Assembly (NCBI GenBank): GCA_026119855.1
Contig: JAOWBW010000767.1
Span: 372,001 to 436,000 of the forward strand
Direction: 5' to 3'
DNA from: Campanula takesimana
Taxonomy: Eukaryota; Streptophyta; Magnoliopsida; Asterales; Campanulaceae
Length of the DNA: 64,000 nucleotides
In this document: positions 35,573-47,180 of the stretch, piece by piece
Layout: every line of letters starts with the position of its first letter
Position numbering within the stretch: position 1 is the stretch's first letter
Translations under genes and position numbers: made by a program
The notes under the pieces: generated by a model
The model's input: the letters and a program-made list of their open reading frames with translations, nothing else
Databases searched by the model: none
Told to the model about the DNA's origin: nothing

Positions 35573-37080
35573 CCGTTCATCATGATTATTTTAATAATAA
35601 CATGTTGCTAATATAATTGGATTATATTTGTTAGCATGCTATTTGAATTTAGATTCATGATGTTTATGTGATTTGTATTTTATGTATGTATATGAGATAT
35701 ATGAAGATCATAAAATCGCACCGTTTAAATACGTTATGTGAGATCTAAGATTGCAATAATAATTTGATTATTATGTTCTTTGTGATCATCAAAAGTTAAT
35801 TGGATTAATTTGTTGATGATGCTAGATTCAAGAATAAATTGTTTATTCAAGGTTTTGATGAACATGGTGATTTGATCATCATGAACACCAAATCCTAATT
35901 GAATCAGGAAAGAAATTTTAGGATTTAAAATTGAAACACAATGGTAAATATTTTGAGTTGAATTTAATTGTCAGATGGCTGGTTTTAGAAACTGTGTTTC
36001 CTGAAATTAAATGTCAGTTTCAAAATTACTTTGGATTGAATTTATTTGTCAGATGGCTGGTTTTAGAAACCGTATTTCCTGAAAATAAATCTCAATGACA
36101 AAGTCATAAATTGATGAGACAAAAAAGTTTAGAATCGAGTTACTCTACGTAAGGGATTGTGGATGTCTTTTGGCTTAGTTTCGACCTTACATAGTTGTTT
36201 CTTCTAGTTTCTAAATTTGGTACGGGATTGTGGATGCCTTCTGGCTTAGTTTCGACCATACAATCGTGCTCTCAATTACGTGTTTAAAAATTTATCCCCA
36301 TAAATCAATCACATGAAATCATACTTTAATTAATGGGATTAATTAAATAATTAACCGATGCTTTACATGTTTATATTATGTGCGTATAAATGTGTTGTCA
36401 TGCTATATGTGTTGAACCTTCTTGTTAAAATTTAAGTCACGTGCCAACCCATGATAGACACTTGGGATTACACGTGTAGTTTTGTGTGGGTTACGCCCAA
36501 GCGTATGTGCATTGTTTCTATCCTTGTATGAACAAGATGATCAGGTTTGACTTAATTAAGCTATCAAAAGGGTTTTGGGCTTAAGGCACGAGATGAGATT
36601 AAAACATACTTGTGACATATGATGTCTAAAGAATCTCATAAAAGGATTTTTTTCTCAAATAATTCCTTTTTTTTTTTTTTTTTTTTAAGTATTTACCAAA
36701 GTGACAACTTTTTCAAAGTATGTACCAAAGTGACCAAGTTTGAGGTAATTCGCTTGTGGAAAAAGCGAATTAAGTAATTCGCTAACATGAAAAGCGAATT
36801 ATTCTTTGACCTGATTAGCCGCGCTTTGAATTACTGAAATAATTAGCCGTTAAGTATTTCGCTTCCTGTAGAAGCGAATTACCCTTCAATGGATACCCGT
36901 TGACTTATTGCAAAGAATTCAAATAAAAAAGTGGAAGATTAGAAAGAAAGTACCAAAGCTCGTCTGACACGTTTTTTTCTCTTAACTCTAGTATAGCACT
37001 TTATAAAAACTCATTTTACATACTCCCTCTGTCCCGCTCGAATTAGGATTCTTGGTCAAACTTACTTCCATTTAAACAAA
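35573..37080 (+). other. Leader region of the copia element, gag and protease deleted
   Basis: No gag or protease motif is visible in any frame. A phrase of about 60 bases (GGCTGGTTTTAGAAAC and its surroundings) occurs twice, at about 35950 and 36040, and GGGATTGTGGATG with CTTAGTTTCGACC occurs twice near 36160 and 36230. From about 36655 another insertion or rearrangement takes over and leads into a broken Stowaway end at 37023. Confidence 0.6.
36725..36885. repeat. Clustered short inverted repeats with AATTCGCTT
   Basis: AATTCGCTTGTGGAAAAAGCGAATT (36747 on), AATTCGCTAACATGAAAAGCGAATT and TTTCGCTTCCTGTAGAAGCGAATT are three adjacent hairpins with the same stem and different loops. They lie between the copia leader and pol. 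The origin is unknown. Confidence 0.7.
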
Positions 37081-37084
37081 ATTT

Positions 37085-39075
37085 AAAGCTCGTGGTGGTG
37101 AATATTTAAGCCAATAATTTGACGATCATCTTAAAAATTGTGGAATTGTTCCACAATTAACTCCACCCGGGACACCACAATGGAATGGTGTGTCCGAGAG
37201 GAGAAATCAGACTTTATTAGATATGGTCCGATCTATCATGAGTCAAGTTTATCTTCCATTATCCTTTTGGGGAAATGCGTTAGAAACCGCTGCGTTCATA
37301 CTAAATAGAGTTTTAACTAAATCGGTTCAAAAGACACCATATGAGATATGGACTGGAAAGAAGCTTGTCTTTCTTTCATGAAGATTTGGGGATGTGAAGC
37401 TTATGTTAAGAGACTTATCTCTAACAAACTTTCACACAAATCTGATAAGTGTATTTTCGTGGGATCCTAGAGAAACCATAGGTTATTACTTTTACAACCG
37501 CACGGACAACAAAGTGTTTGTTGCTCAGGATGATACCTTTCTAGAGAAAGAGTTTCTCTCCAAAGGAATAAGTGAGATTAAAATTAATCTCGAAGAGGTT
37601 CGAAAACCTGAAAATAACATTGAACCGATGGTGGAATCTGAACAAGTTTCATAAGGAGTTGTGGAACCCGTTCAAGATACACAAGCTCATCGCAGATCTA
37701 GTAGGTTATGATCCAAACCCGAGAGATATGGATTTCTCGTGACAGATAGTAATGAAGTAGAAATCATCGAGAATGATGAACCTACTTCCTACCAATAAGC
37801 AATGACTTCTCCTAACTCGGATAAATGGCTTGGAGCTATGAAATCTGAAATCTAATCATGTATGATAATCAAGTTTGGAACTTGATAGATGCACCCGAAG
37901 GTGTAAAAACCATAGGATGCAAATGGGTTTTCAAAAAGAAAACTGACATGGATGGAAAGGTGCATACATATAAAGCTAGACTTGTAGCGAAAGGTTATAG
38001 GCAGATTCATTGTATTGACTATGATGAAACCTTTTCAACCGTATCAATGATCAAGTCTATAAGAATTTTAATTGCCATAGCCGTATATTATGACTATGAG
38101 ACGTGTCAAATGGATATCAAAACAGCGTTCCTTAATGGGAACCTACTTGAGGATGTGTATATGACACAACCTTAAGGTTTTGTAAATCCAGAAAATTCTA
38201 ATAAGGTATGCAAGTTGCAGAAATCCATCTATGAATTGAAGTAAGCTTCAAGGAGTTGGAATCTTCGATTTGATAAATCGGTCAAAGAGTTTGGCTTCAT
38301 CAAGAACGAAGATGAAACTTGTGTATACAAAAAAATTAGTGGGAGCGTAGTACTATTTCTAGTGCTATATGTCGATGATATATTGATCATTGGAAATGAT
38401 GTTCCTGTACTTTAGTCTGTAAAGACATGGTTAGGAAAATGTTTTTCAATGAAAGATATGGGTGAAGCCGCTTACATCCTTGGAATTAAGATCTATCGTG
38501 ATAGATCTAAATGACTGATTGATTTAAGTCAAAGTACATACATTGAAAAGGTTCTTAAAAGATTCTGTATGGAGAACTCTAAGAGAGGTAACCTACCAGT
38601 GTTACATGGTAAAAGTCTTAGCAAGACTCAGTGTTCTAAGACAACTGATGAGCGGGAGCGCATGAATGGAATCCCATATGCTTTGGCAATTGGATCCATT
38701 ATATATGACATGATATGTACTAGACCAGATGTCTCGTATGCTTTGAGCATAAAGAGCAGATACTAGTCAGATCCTGGTGAGAGTCACTAGATAGCAATCA
38801 AGATGATTCTTAAGTACTTGAGAAGGACTAAAGACTCGTTCTTGATTTATGGAGGTTTGGAAGATGATCTTGTTGTAAAGTTACACATATGCAAGCTTCC
38901 AAACTGATAAGGATGACTATAGATCGCAATCTGGTTTTGTGTTTATGCTAAATGGTAGTGCTGTAAGCTGAAAGAGTTCTAAGCAGAGTACAGTAGCTGA
39001 TTCTACAACGGAAGCTGAGTATTTAGCTGCATCGGATGCTGCTAAAGAGGATGTTTGGATCAAGAAATTCATAAC
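37085..39075 (+). pseudogene. Ty1-copia integrase, reverse transcriptase and RNase H remnant
   Basis: The first frame has the integrase core end (PPGTPQWNGVSERRN). From 37858 the reverse transcriptase reads GCKWVFKKK, KARLVAKGY, QMDIKTAFLNG and LYVDDILIIGND, with the catalytic YVDD at 38368-38379. RNase H follows with TEAEYLAASDAAKE near 39010-39050. Many in-frame stops and shifts occur, including after VYMTQP. Homology breaks off at about 39075, where the duplicated segment starts. Confidence 0.9.
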
Positions 39076-39153
39076 TGTTTGGATTTTTTTAGCTCTATAC
39101 CATGTGAGAATTGGTTAAAGTGATTCTTGTATTCACATGATCACAATATTTAT

Positions 39154-40025
39154 TAGGGGTGTCAGCGGTTCGGTTCAAACCGCGGTTTGAAACCGAACCA
39201 AACCAGGTGGTTTGGTTCAGTTTTTCTCCTTCCGTGGTTCAGCTCAGTTTGAAAAATAGCATAAACCGTGCGGTTCGGTTCGGTCTGCGGTCTGACTCTT
39301 ATAAACCGAACCAAACCCTCTCAAACCGAAATGCGGAACCGATAGTCTAAACCGCGATGTGGACCGTTGATCATTTGTAAATGTTAATCTGGACCATTGA
39401 TTTATACATATAAAACATAAACTTAACACAAACCCTACCAATATTCTCACTCTCAGTCTCTCTCTCATTTTAGAACGACGCACGAGCGGTGCTCTCTCTC
39501 CCTCGACGACTGCTCAAGCTCCGACGCCGACTTCCCCTTCTCCGGTGGCGATCGCTCCTCTCAACAGCCGACTGCTCAACTGCCGACCCTTCCTTCTCCG
39601 GCGGCGATTGCTTCCGTTCCTCCGTCCCCGACGACCCTTCTTTCTCCGGCGGCGATTGCTTCCGTTCCTCCGTCCCCCACGCCGAAGACCCTTCCTTCAG
39701 TGCCGAATTTGTCTCGAAACTGACGGTAATTCAAACCCATTTTTCAATTTTAGGTTTTGTGTAATTTGCAATTGTGAATTTTGTAAACTAGTTCGGGAAA
39801 TTTTAAAGAAAATTTCAATTCAATTTTATTGTGAATCTTGTTCACCCAGTACTCAGTTTGGACCTCGGTTTGGACCGCGGTCTGAACCGAACCATGACAG
39901 TTTGGTTCAGTTCGGTTTGGACGTTTTTGTGGTTCAGTTCGGTTTGAAAAGTTCCAAACCGATGACTAGCGGTTTGGTCTCTAAAAACCCTCAAACCGAA
40001 CCGAACCGAACCGTTTACACCCCTA
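39154..40025. mobile_element. hAT-superfamily element with GC-rich interior
   Basis: It runs from TAGGGGTGTCAGCGGTTCGG to GTTTACACCCCTA, with an exact 8-bp duplication ATATTTAT (39146-39153 and 40026-40033). Copy 2 of the segment shows the unoccupied site near 45525. The terminal 100 bases on each side are GGTTCGGTTT-rich inverted words. The interior (39480-39720) is GC-rich, with a 51-base tandem pair encoding SFSGGDCFRSSVP twice. Confidence 0.9.
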
Positions 40026-41058
40026 ATATTTATAGTACATGAAGTAATCTTCTAAAGAAATTGTAAAATATAACTTTCCTAATCTAAATACAATTGTGAT
40101 CTCTATACAATATCTCTAAAGGAAATAAAAGATATACACAAAGATAGAAATCTTGAGAAGGAAGAAACTCTAGTAAACCCTAGAATGATCTGGATGTATG
40201 GGTATACCGGGACAACTGGTGGGTGAACCAAGTGATCCGGGTTTATCTTAAATATGAAGCTTATGTAACATACCATGTCTTGGAGATCGAGTCATTATAA
40301 TATTGATTAACATAATCTAAAACCGGTCCAACGTTCAAAATTATGCAATATCTGTTGTACCAACATTTGTTATGAATTAATTGACGGTTGTAATTAATTA
40401 TTATTGTTTTATTCCACCCACCGTAAGGTCCGTAACAACAACATTAACACTTCACTTATGATTCAGGCCTTCAAACTCGAATCATTATAATATTGATTAA
40501 CATGATTTTGAAATTGATCTAACATTAAAAAAAATTGATATATCTGTTGTACCAACTTTTGTTATGAATCAATTTCAGTAACGTTTATAATTAATTATTA
40601 TTGTTTTATTGCACCCACCGTAACAACATCATTAACATTTCACTTCTGAATCACAGGTCCACAATATCAATATTGTGGCATCAAAGTGAACATGTAAAAC
40701 AAAGAGTGGAGTGTTAATAACAAGAGTCAGTCACATGAAAAACCTATTTTACATTAAAAGATAAAGAAATGATTTTTTTCATAAGAGATGAAAAGCATAT
40801 TATATACTAAAGCAAGTGTAAAAAAAAAATACGAGAACTTCACTAATATCAATACTCTTTTGCTTATTACCAACTTTTGGAACATATTGACTAAACATAA
40901 TTTAAAACTTGTTTAACGTTCATGATTATGTAACATCATTGCAACAAAATTTTATCATGAATTAATTACATGACGTCTGAAATTAATTATTATTGTATTA
41001 TTCCATCCACTGTAACAAACAACAACATTAACGCTTCTCTTCCAAATTACAACTACAC

Positions 41059-41199
41059 TTTTTTTTTTAAGAGGATCGATAGTGGTTCCCCACTTACCCC
41101 CTTATAATAATAATGTCCTAGGAGGCATGAGAAGGGATCGAACCCGGGACCTCACACATTGTGAAGTTTGGCTCTACCACTGAGCCACTCCTTATGGAC
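41059..41199 (-). mobile_element. tRNA-derived SINE
   Basis: Minus orientation: box A TGGCTCAGTGGTAGAGC (41171-41187), box B GGTTCGATCCC (41134-41144), and an A tail seen as a T run at 41059-41069. ACAC flanks it on both sides. Copy 2 of the segment (near 46555) lacks it exactly, which proves insertion. Confidence 0.88.
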
Positions 41200-41378
41200 A
41201 CACAATATCAATACCATGTTACAAACCAACTAATGCATCTTAAGGAGAAAGTGGGGAATGTTAATAGCAACATCCATGGGCTTATTATCAATTTTAGGAT
41301 CAATGTAATTATAGCAATTTTACTTAGAAAATCTTAATATATTACTAAAAGTTACTATAATTACATAAATTTACTTAT

Positions 41379-42772
41379 GAAGAGATATTTTAGATTATTA
41401 TTTGTTGTTACATGTTTTTGTTATAATAATCTCCGTCTCTAGTACTTATGAAGAACTAGTATAAGTTTAATTCGTTGATCATGTGATGATCATGTGTATG
41501 GGATATAAGTTAAACTTATGGGTGTGTGTTGATGAACACATACTGGACATGACCCAACTATGAGGTTTATGTCATGGTCATAATGTCATAATTAAACCTC
41601 TAAATAGTTATATCATTGAATCCTTAGACCTGAGATTATTATGATCTTCCACATAGTGGAGATCATGTTTAACATATTCAAACGTTACTCTTAACCAAGT
41701 AATTATAAAGGATATGATTGGCATGATCGAAGCTATGTACGGAAGTGTAATAAGTCAAGATGGAATTTGTCCCTCTTCGTGAGAGGTGTCAAGCTTGGGC
41801 CCCTCGATGAATAGTATTGATGAAATGCATGGCCGTGCTCAAATGGATTGATATGATCAATGTCATTTGTATTATCAACTATTTGGAATCGAGAAAAGTA
41901 TTAGGCATTGTAAGTTGACCATTGACCATGGCTTACGCTCAATAACATCGTGGACAACGGGATTGTGATATTATCTATAATAGGATTCACGAACTTTGAC
42001 AAAGTTATATTAATTGGGTAGTCATGATGGCTTGCTAGAGTCCGCCCATAATTTATGTTATCAAATGGTTTTGATCACATTTCCAACTTAATATAATCCT
42101 ATGGGGTCACACACAAAAGAACGAATTCGAAAAAAGGGTTAAATTGGAATTTCGTAAAACCTTAAAATCAGATTTTAAGGGAAAAATCGAAAAGGCTAGA
42201 AAAAGGAATAGGCCCGACCGAACCCATGCCAAGACCCAACCGGACCAAAGGGGTTCAAGGCATGGTCCGACCGGACCCTTTGTTACATAGATGGGAACTT
42301 TTGACTCCGTGTTTTGACGGGAATTTGACTTTTAAACCTACACTAGTTGGGATTTAAAAGTATAAATACTCCTTTCAAAACCCTAGGTCATAAGTGATTA
42401 TTGTAATCAATATTGTAAGCCTCCAAGAGAGAAAAACTAGTCTTCTTCTTCCTCAAGAACAAGAACCCTAGTTTTCGTATAGCCACTTTGGATCTAGCAG
42501 TCCGGATCAAGAAGTGTTCTTGATATTCATTCGTGTGTGGATACACATAGAGGGCATTGATATCAACCCCTCCAAGTTCGTGGTTCATCAATTCAAGGCG
42601 TGTTCCTGCGATCGTGATTCAAGAGCGCGAAGAACAAAGATTCAAGATCCGAAAATTTTAAAACATCATCACGGTTAGTATATTAAATTCATCTTCATAT
42701 TAATTTAATCATCTTGAATGGATATATGATTTTGGGTTTATTCCGCTGCGCAGTATAGTGCAAAACCCAACA
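41379..42772 (+). repeat. Right LTR of the plus-strand copia element, 5' truncated
   Basis: It matches the left LTR from GAGATATTTTAGATTATT to the end CCCAACA, followed by the AAAAC duplication. The first 80-85 bases of the left LTR (31522-31602) are missing. In their place is the end of the duplicated segment and a flipped MITE centre (41315-41370). Confidence 0.9.
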
Positions 42773-42777
42773 AAAAC

Positions 42778-44161
42778 TGCCAGAAGCAACGCTGGGTTGA
42801 GCTTGAATGGAAGAAGGGTGCCACAAGTATACTCCATGCTCAAGGCTTCCATGGAGAAAAATTGATTCGTCTGGATTGCCTTAAGAATAAAAGTAGAGTG
42901 TGATAATTCAATAGTGGCATGATTGTATTTACAAAGTTGTGAAACAGAGAGAATATTACGTGTGATAAGTGGGACGTGTAAGACATTATTAAAAATGAGG
43001 GAAAAAGACGGAGTAGAGAGAGAGATAATGAACCTATGTGATAGATAGGAAGAGAGGAACCATCGCCAATGATGACATCATCACTACCATTGTAGGGGTG
43101 GTGAAGGGTGAGATTGGAGAGGTTGTTTGTGATGTGATGGGTAGCTCCGTTGTCAAGGAACCAGGGTTTGGGAGGGGATGGTGGAGGACATAAGCCGAAT
43201 AGGCTTGGGGGTTGGTGTTGTGTGACTGCCAGGGAGGCGGAGTGGGGTCGAAAAGGTGACAAAAGGGCGGGCTTTTTGAAACTGGTGGCACTGAGAGATA
43301 ACATGGCCAACGATACGGAAATATTGACACTTACCTTTGAATTGGCCAGGAGAACTGGCAGAGGAGGCGGCGGATGGTTGATTGGAAGAGGGGTAGGTGG
43401 TAGATTTGGGTGAGGTTCAGTTGTAGGTGGGGCGGGTTTGGATGGTCATTGCAGTGGCGGGAAAAGGAGTGGGTGGGGTTGTTCGTTTGAGTGTGAGTTC
43501 ATGGTGAATAAGTTTTTCATGAAGGACGTCAAAGGTAATAGGGGTGTCTCGGGCGCATACGGAATCGATCACATGTTTATTGGATTCATAGTCAAGACCC
43601 TTGAGGATCTTTGCTATTATGTCTTCTGGGTCCATAGATTTGCCAAAGATGGCTAGTTTGTGTGTGTAGGATTTGACAACATAGATGTATTCAGAAATAG
43701 AGAGGTTATTTTTGGTGAGGGTTTCTAGGTTATATTTGATTTCAAGGATGTGGCCACGAGTGAGATTGGCGTAGGTTGTTTTGAGGATATCCCGAGCCTC
43801 ATGAGAGGCAGCGGCTTGGTAGGAAAAGGGGTGAAACAGCGGGATCAAGTGTACCGATGAGAGAACTAAGGATAAGACGGTCTTGGCGGCTCTAGGTGGT
43901 GGCGACAAGATTGGATGTGGTGGTGGTGGTGGCGGGTTTGGCAGGTGCCATCAACGAATTTGAGAAAATCAAGACCAAAGATTATAGAGGTTATTTGGGA
44001 GGCCCAAGTAAGGTAGGAAAGTGGGACGTGGGTGCGGTAGTGAGATAGGTTGATAAGGAGGAGGGGGTGGTCGGGGTCGGGGGCATTGGATATGGTTGTG
44101 GTGGAGCCGTCCATTAGGGGTTTGAGAGAGAGGAGGTGCTGAAAATGGTGGAGGAGGGTTT
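42778..44161 (-). pseudogene. Ty1-copia gag and protease remnant of the minus-strand element
   Basis: From the right, minus frames give SHYRTHVPLSYLTWASQI and LKFVDGTC (copia gag start), then ISEYIYVVKSYTHKLAIFG and LKGLDYESNKHVID (UBN2 gag), then PWFLDNGATHHITNNLSNLT (protease). The usual D-S-G-A protease motif here reads D-N-G-A. Frame shifts separate the blocks. It continues as the integrase at 31516-30780 on the far side of the plus-strand element. Confidence 0.88.
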
Positions 44162-45452
44162 TGTTGGGTTTTGATGCACCATGCGCAACAGAATAATAAC
44201 ATGAAATCAAACACCCATTAGCCCAGATCCATCCATGTTGATTAAATTAAATACACAATGAAAGAAACTAACCCTTGAAGATCGCATACATGAACACGGA
44301 CTTTAAGGTGCTAAAGGAAACACCCTCTATCGGTATCTACACGTCGAAGGGACTCAAGAACACCTTCTTGATTGATTGCTAGATCCAAGGCTTGATGATG
44401 AAGTAACGATTTCTTCGTATGAATTATTTTGCTTCTTTGATTATTGTATTTTGATGATTCTAAATCTCAAAATAAATAATCCTCTCTCTCTCTCTTTATA
44501 TATTTTTATTGTTTCTCAAACAATTGTTATTGATTGCTATATATTTATATGAGGGTTTTACCTAATTCCATTTGGGTTCAGGATTCCTTGTTAGACAAGA
44601 AGGCTGAACAATCTGGTCTGGGTCGGGATAGGTAGCCGTACGTCTTCATTGGAGTCGTACTCCTCTTATGGAGCCATACCAAACCAGTTTTTCAGTTCCC
44701 AGATTTGTATCCTTTTCAATCCTTTTTATTGTGTGTGACCCAATATGATTATACTAAGTTAGCAACAAGTCCGAACCATTCAGAACCCATAAGTCATAAG
44801 CGGACTCTAGCAAGACATTATGACTACACAAATAGTATAACTTTGAAAGTCTAAAGTTACCTTATAGAACATATCACGCGATATCATATTGGACATAAGT
44901 CATGGTCCAAGTCAACTTATGTTGTCCGATGCTTTCTCGATCTTGAGTATATTGGTATGATCAAATGACATTGAACACATCAATTCATTTGGGCATGACC
45001 ATGCACTATCATCAATCTCACTCATCGAGTGGCCAAGCAGATATCTCTCTTGAGAGAGGGACAAATCCCATCTCGACTTATCATTCTTCCCTACAAGAAT
45101 CCGATCATGCCAATCATAGCCTTTATAACTATAACTACCTGGTTAAGGGTAGCGTTTGAGTACGTTAAACATAATATTCATCATGTGGAAGACCATGATA
45201 ATCTCAGGTCTAAGGATTCAAATGGCATGACTATTATGAGATTTAATTATGATATTTGACCATGACACAAATCTCATAACGGGTCAGTCAAGTACATTGT
45301 TCTCCAACAAGTACCCATAAGTTTAATTTGCATCCAATGCACATAATCATCATATGATCATCCATTAATAATCAAGTTTGTTATCTCTATAACAATGAAA
45401 TCATGATGTAACGCATAGGCCTTTCTCAAGGGCCTAGGGATAATATCCAACA
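44162..45452 (-). mobile_element. Solo LTR (copia type)
   Basis: A 1.29-kb block begins TGTTGGGTTTTGATGC and ends TATCCAACA, with inverted TGTTGG tips. It sits between the primer-binding site and gag of the minus copia, with flanks GGTTT and TGTTT (four of five bases equal). Its style (CCTAGGGATAATATCC at the tip) resembles the LTR at 31522 but is not the same family. No internal region is present. Confidence 0.7.
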
Positions 45453-46652
45453 TGTTTTGATCTTTTTAGCTCTATACCATGTGAGAATTGGTTAAAGTGA
45501 TTCTTGTATTCACATGATTACAATATTTATAGTACATAAAGTAATCTTCTAAAGAAATTGTAAAATATAACTTTCCTAATCTAAATACAATTGTGATCTC
45601 TATACAATATCTCTAAAGGAAATAAAAGATATACACAAAGAGAGAAATTTTGAGAAGGAAGAAACTCTTGGAAATCCTAGAATGATCCGGGTGTATGGGT
45701 GTACCGGGACAACTGGTGGGTGAACCAAGTGATCCGGGTTTATCTTCAATATAAAGCTTATGTAACACCATGTCTTGGAGATCGAGTCATTATAATATTG
45801 ATTAACATAATCTAAAACCGGTCCAACGTTCAAAATTATGCAATATCTGTTGTACGAACATTTGTTATGAATTAATTGACGGTTGTAATGAATTATTATT
45901 GTTTTATTCCACCCACCGTAAGGTCCGTAACAACAACATTAACACTTCACTTATGATTCAGGCCTTCAAACTCGAATCATTATAATATTGATTAACATGA
46001 TTTTGAAATTGATCTAACATTAAAATTTTTTGATATATCTGTTGTACCAACTTTTGTTATGAATCAATTTCAGTAACGTTTATAATTAATTATTATTGTT
46101 TTATTGCACCCACCGTAACAACATCATTAACATTTCACTTCTGAATCACAGGTCCACAATATCAATATTATGGCATCAAAGTGAACATGTAAAACAAAGA
46201 GTGGAGTGTTAATAACAAGAGTCAGTCACATGAAAAACCTGTTTTACATTAAAAGATAAAGAAAAGTTTTTTCATAAGAGATGAAAAGCATATTATATAC
46301 TAAAGCAAGTGTAAAACAAATTTTTCACGAGATCTACACTAATAACAGTACTCTTTTGCTTATTACCAACTTTTGGAACATATTGACTAAACATAATTTA
46401 AAACTTGTTTAACGTTCATGATTATGTAACATCATTGTAACAAAATTTTATTATGAATTAATTACTTGACGTCTGAAATTAATTATTATTGTATTATTTC
46501 ATCCACGGTAACAAACAACAACATTAACCCTTCTCTTCCAAATTACAACTACACAATATCAATACCCTGTTACAAACCAACTAATGCATCTTAAGGAGAA
46601 AGTGGGGAATGTTAATAGCAATATCCTTGGGCTTATTATCAATTTTAGGATC
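45453..46652 (-). repeat. Duplicated segment, copy 2 (5' LTR of the minus-strand copia)
   Basis: It begins with the primer-binding-site side (AGCTCTATACCA) and continues from 45480 as LTR. It matches copy 1 apart from small changes, and lacks the hAT element and the SINE. It is probably the true 5' LTR of the minus-strand copia whose gag is at 43908. The far LTR end is obscured by the MITE at 46661. Confidence 0.75.
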
Positions 46653-46660
46653 GGTTTTAC

Positions 46661-46827
46661 TAACGTGTGATCTTAGGGCACATAATCAGAGTTAAATATG
46701 ACAGTAAATCTATGTAATTATAGCAACTTTTAGCAATATGTTAAGATTTTCTAAGTAAAATTGCTATAATTACATAGATCCACTGCCATATATAACTTTT
46801 ATCATGTGCCTTAAGAGCTCACATTAA
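46661..46827. mobile_element. Foldback MITE
   Basis: Arms of about 65 bases pair: TAACGTGTGATCTTAGGGCA with TGCCTTAAGAGCTCACATTA, then TCTATGTAATTATAGCAA with its perfect inverse. The central 70 bases occur in flipped orientation at 41315-41370. It lies about 350 bases before the MYB start codon. Confidence 0.75.
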
Positions 46828-47074
46828 AAAAACCAAAAAAGTTGTATAACAATTTACTAAAGATATTCATAAAGATAAATCACACTATTATATAAAAAAA
46901 AATCTAGGATACAGAATGAGTAGTAATTTCCAAAAATAAAGCATCTCCGTAAATAAATTGGAGTTTGACCATGATTAACTTTAGGAAACAAAAATCTAAT
47001 CTTGAAAAATAATAATAATAATTTATCTAAATCAATCCAACCAATATTTACCCTTAATACTTGATCACCAAGTC

Positions 47075-47082
47075 TATATAAA
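47075..47082 (+). promoter_or_regulatory. TATA box of the MYB gene
   Basis: TATATAAA, 99 bases before the chosen ATG. A start of transcription near 47105 would exclude the in-frame ATG at 47100 and supports the start at 47181. A CT/GA-rich leader (GAGAGAGA at 47145-47178) follows. Confidence 0.65.
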
Positions 47083-47180
47083 TTCAAGACACCGCTCAAT
47101 TGAAGCCATCTTCTTCGGAGTGCATACATACCATACCACCTCTTCTAGAGAGAGAAAGTAGAGAGAGAGAGAGAGGAGAG

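Larger units (their letters stand above)
39075..41330 (-). repeat. Duplicated segment, copy 1 (copia 5' LTR plus primer-binding site, minus)
   Basis: Apart from a hAT element and a SINE, this matches 45453-46652 closely. Read on the minus strand it ends in ATTCTCACA, followed by TGGTATAGAGCT, a decayed primer-binding site, so it is the 5' LTR of a minus-strand copia. Inside are three degenerate units of about 180 bases (40300, 40480 and 40870), each with ATTAATTATTATTGTTTTAT. Confidence 0.75.
31522..42772 (+). mobile_element. Ty1-copia LTR retrotransposon, nested and defective
   Basis: The left LTR starts TGTTGGTGTA and the right LTR ends CCCAACA. Both lie within an exact 5-bp duplication, AAAAC (31517-31521 and 42773-42777). 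The order is LTR, primer-binding site, integrase, reverse transcriptase, RNase H, LTR, as in Ty1-copia. Gag, protease and the start of integrase are absent, and stops interrupt pol. It carries two MULEs, a hAT element, a SINE and a duplicated segment. It sits inside the integrase region of an older minus-strand copia element. Confidence 0.9.

Noticed and set aside
39489..40042. Arginine-rich frames of 91 and 165 codons
   Set aside because: They lie wholly inside the hAT element at 39154 and arise from its GC-rich tandem units and GGTTCGG arms.
43150..43656. Plus-strand frames of 72-87 codons
   Set aside because: They are the reverse side of the minus-strand copia gag and protease.
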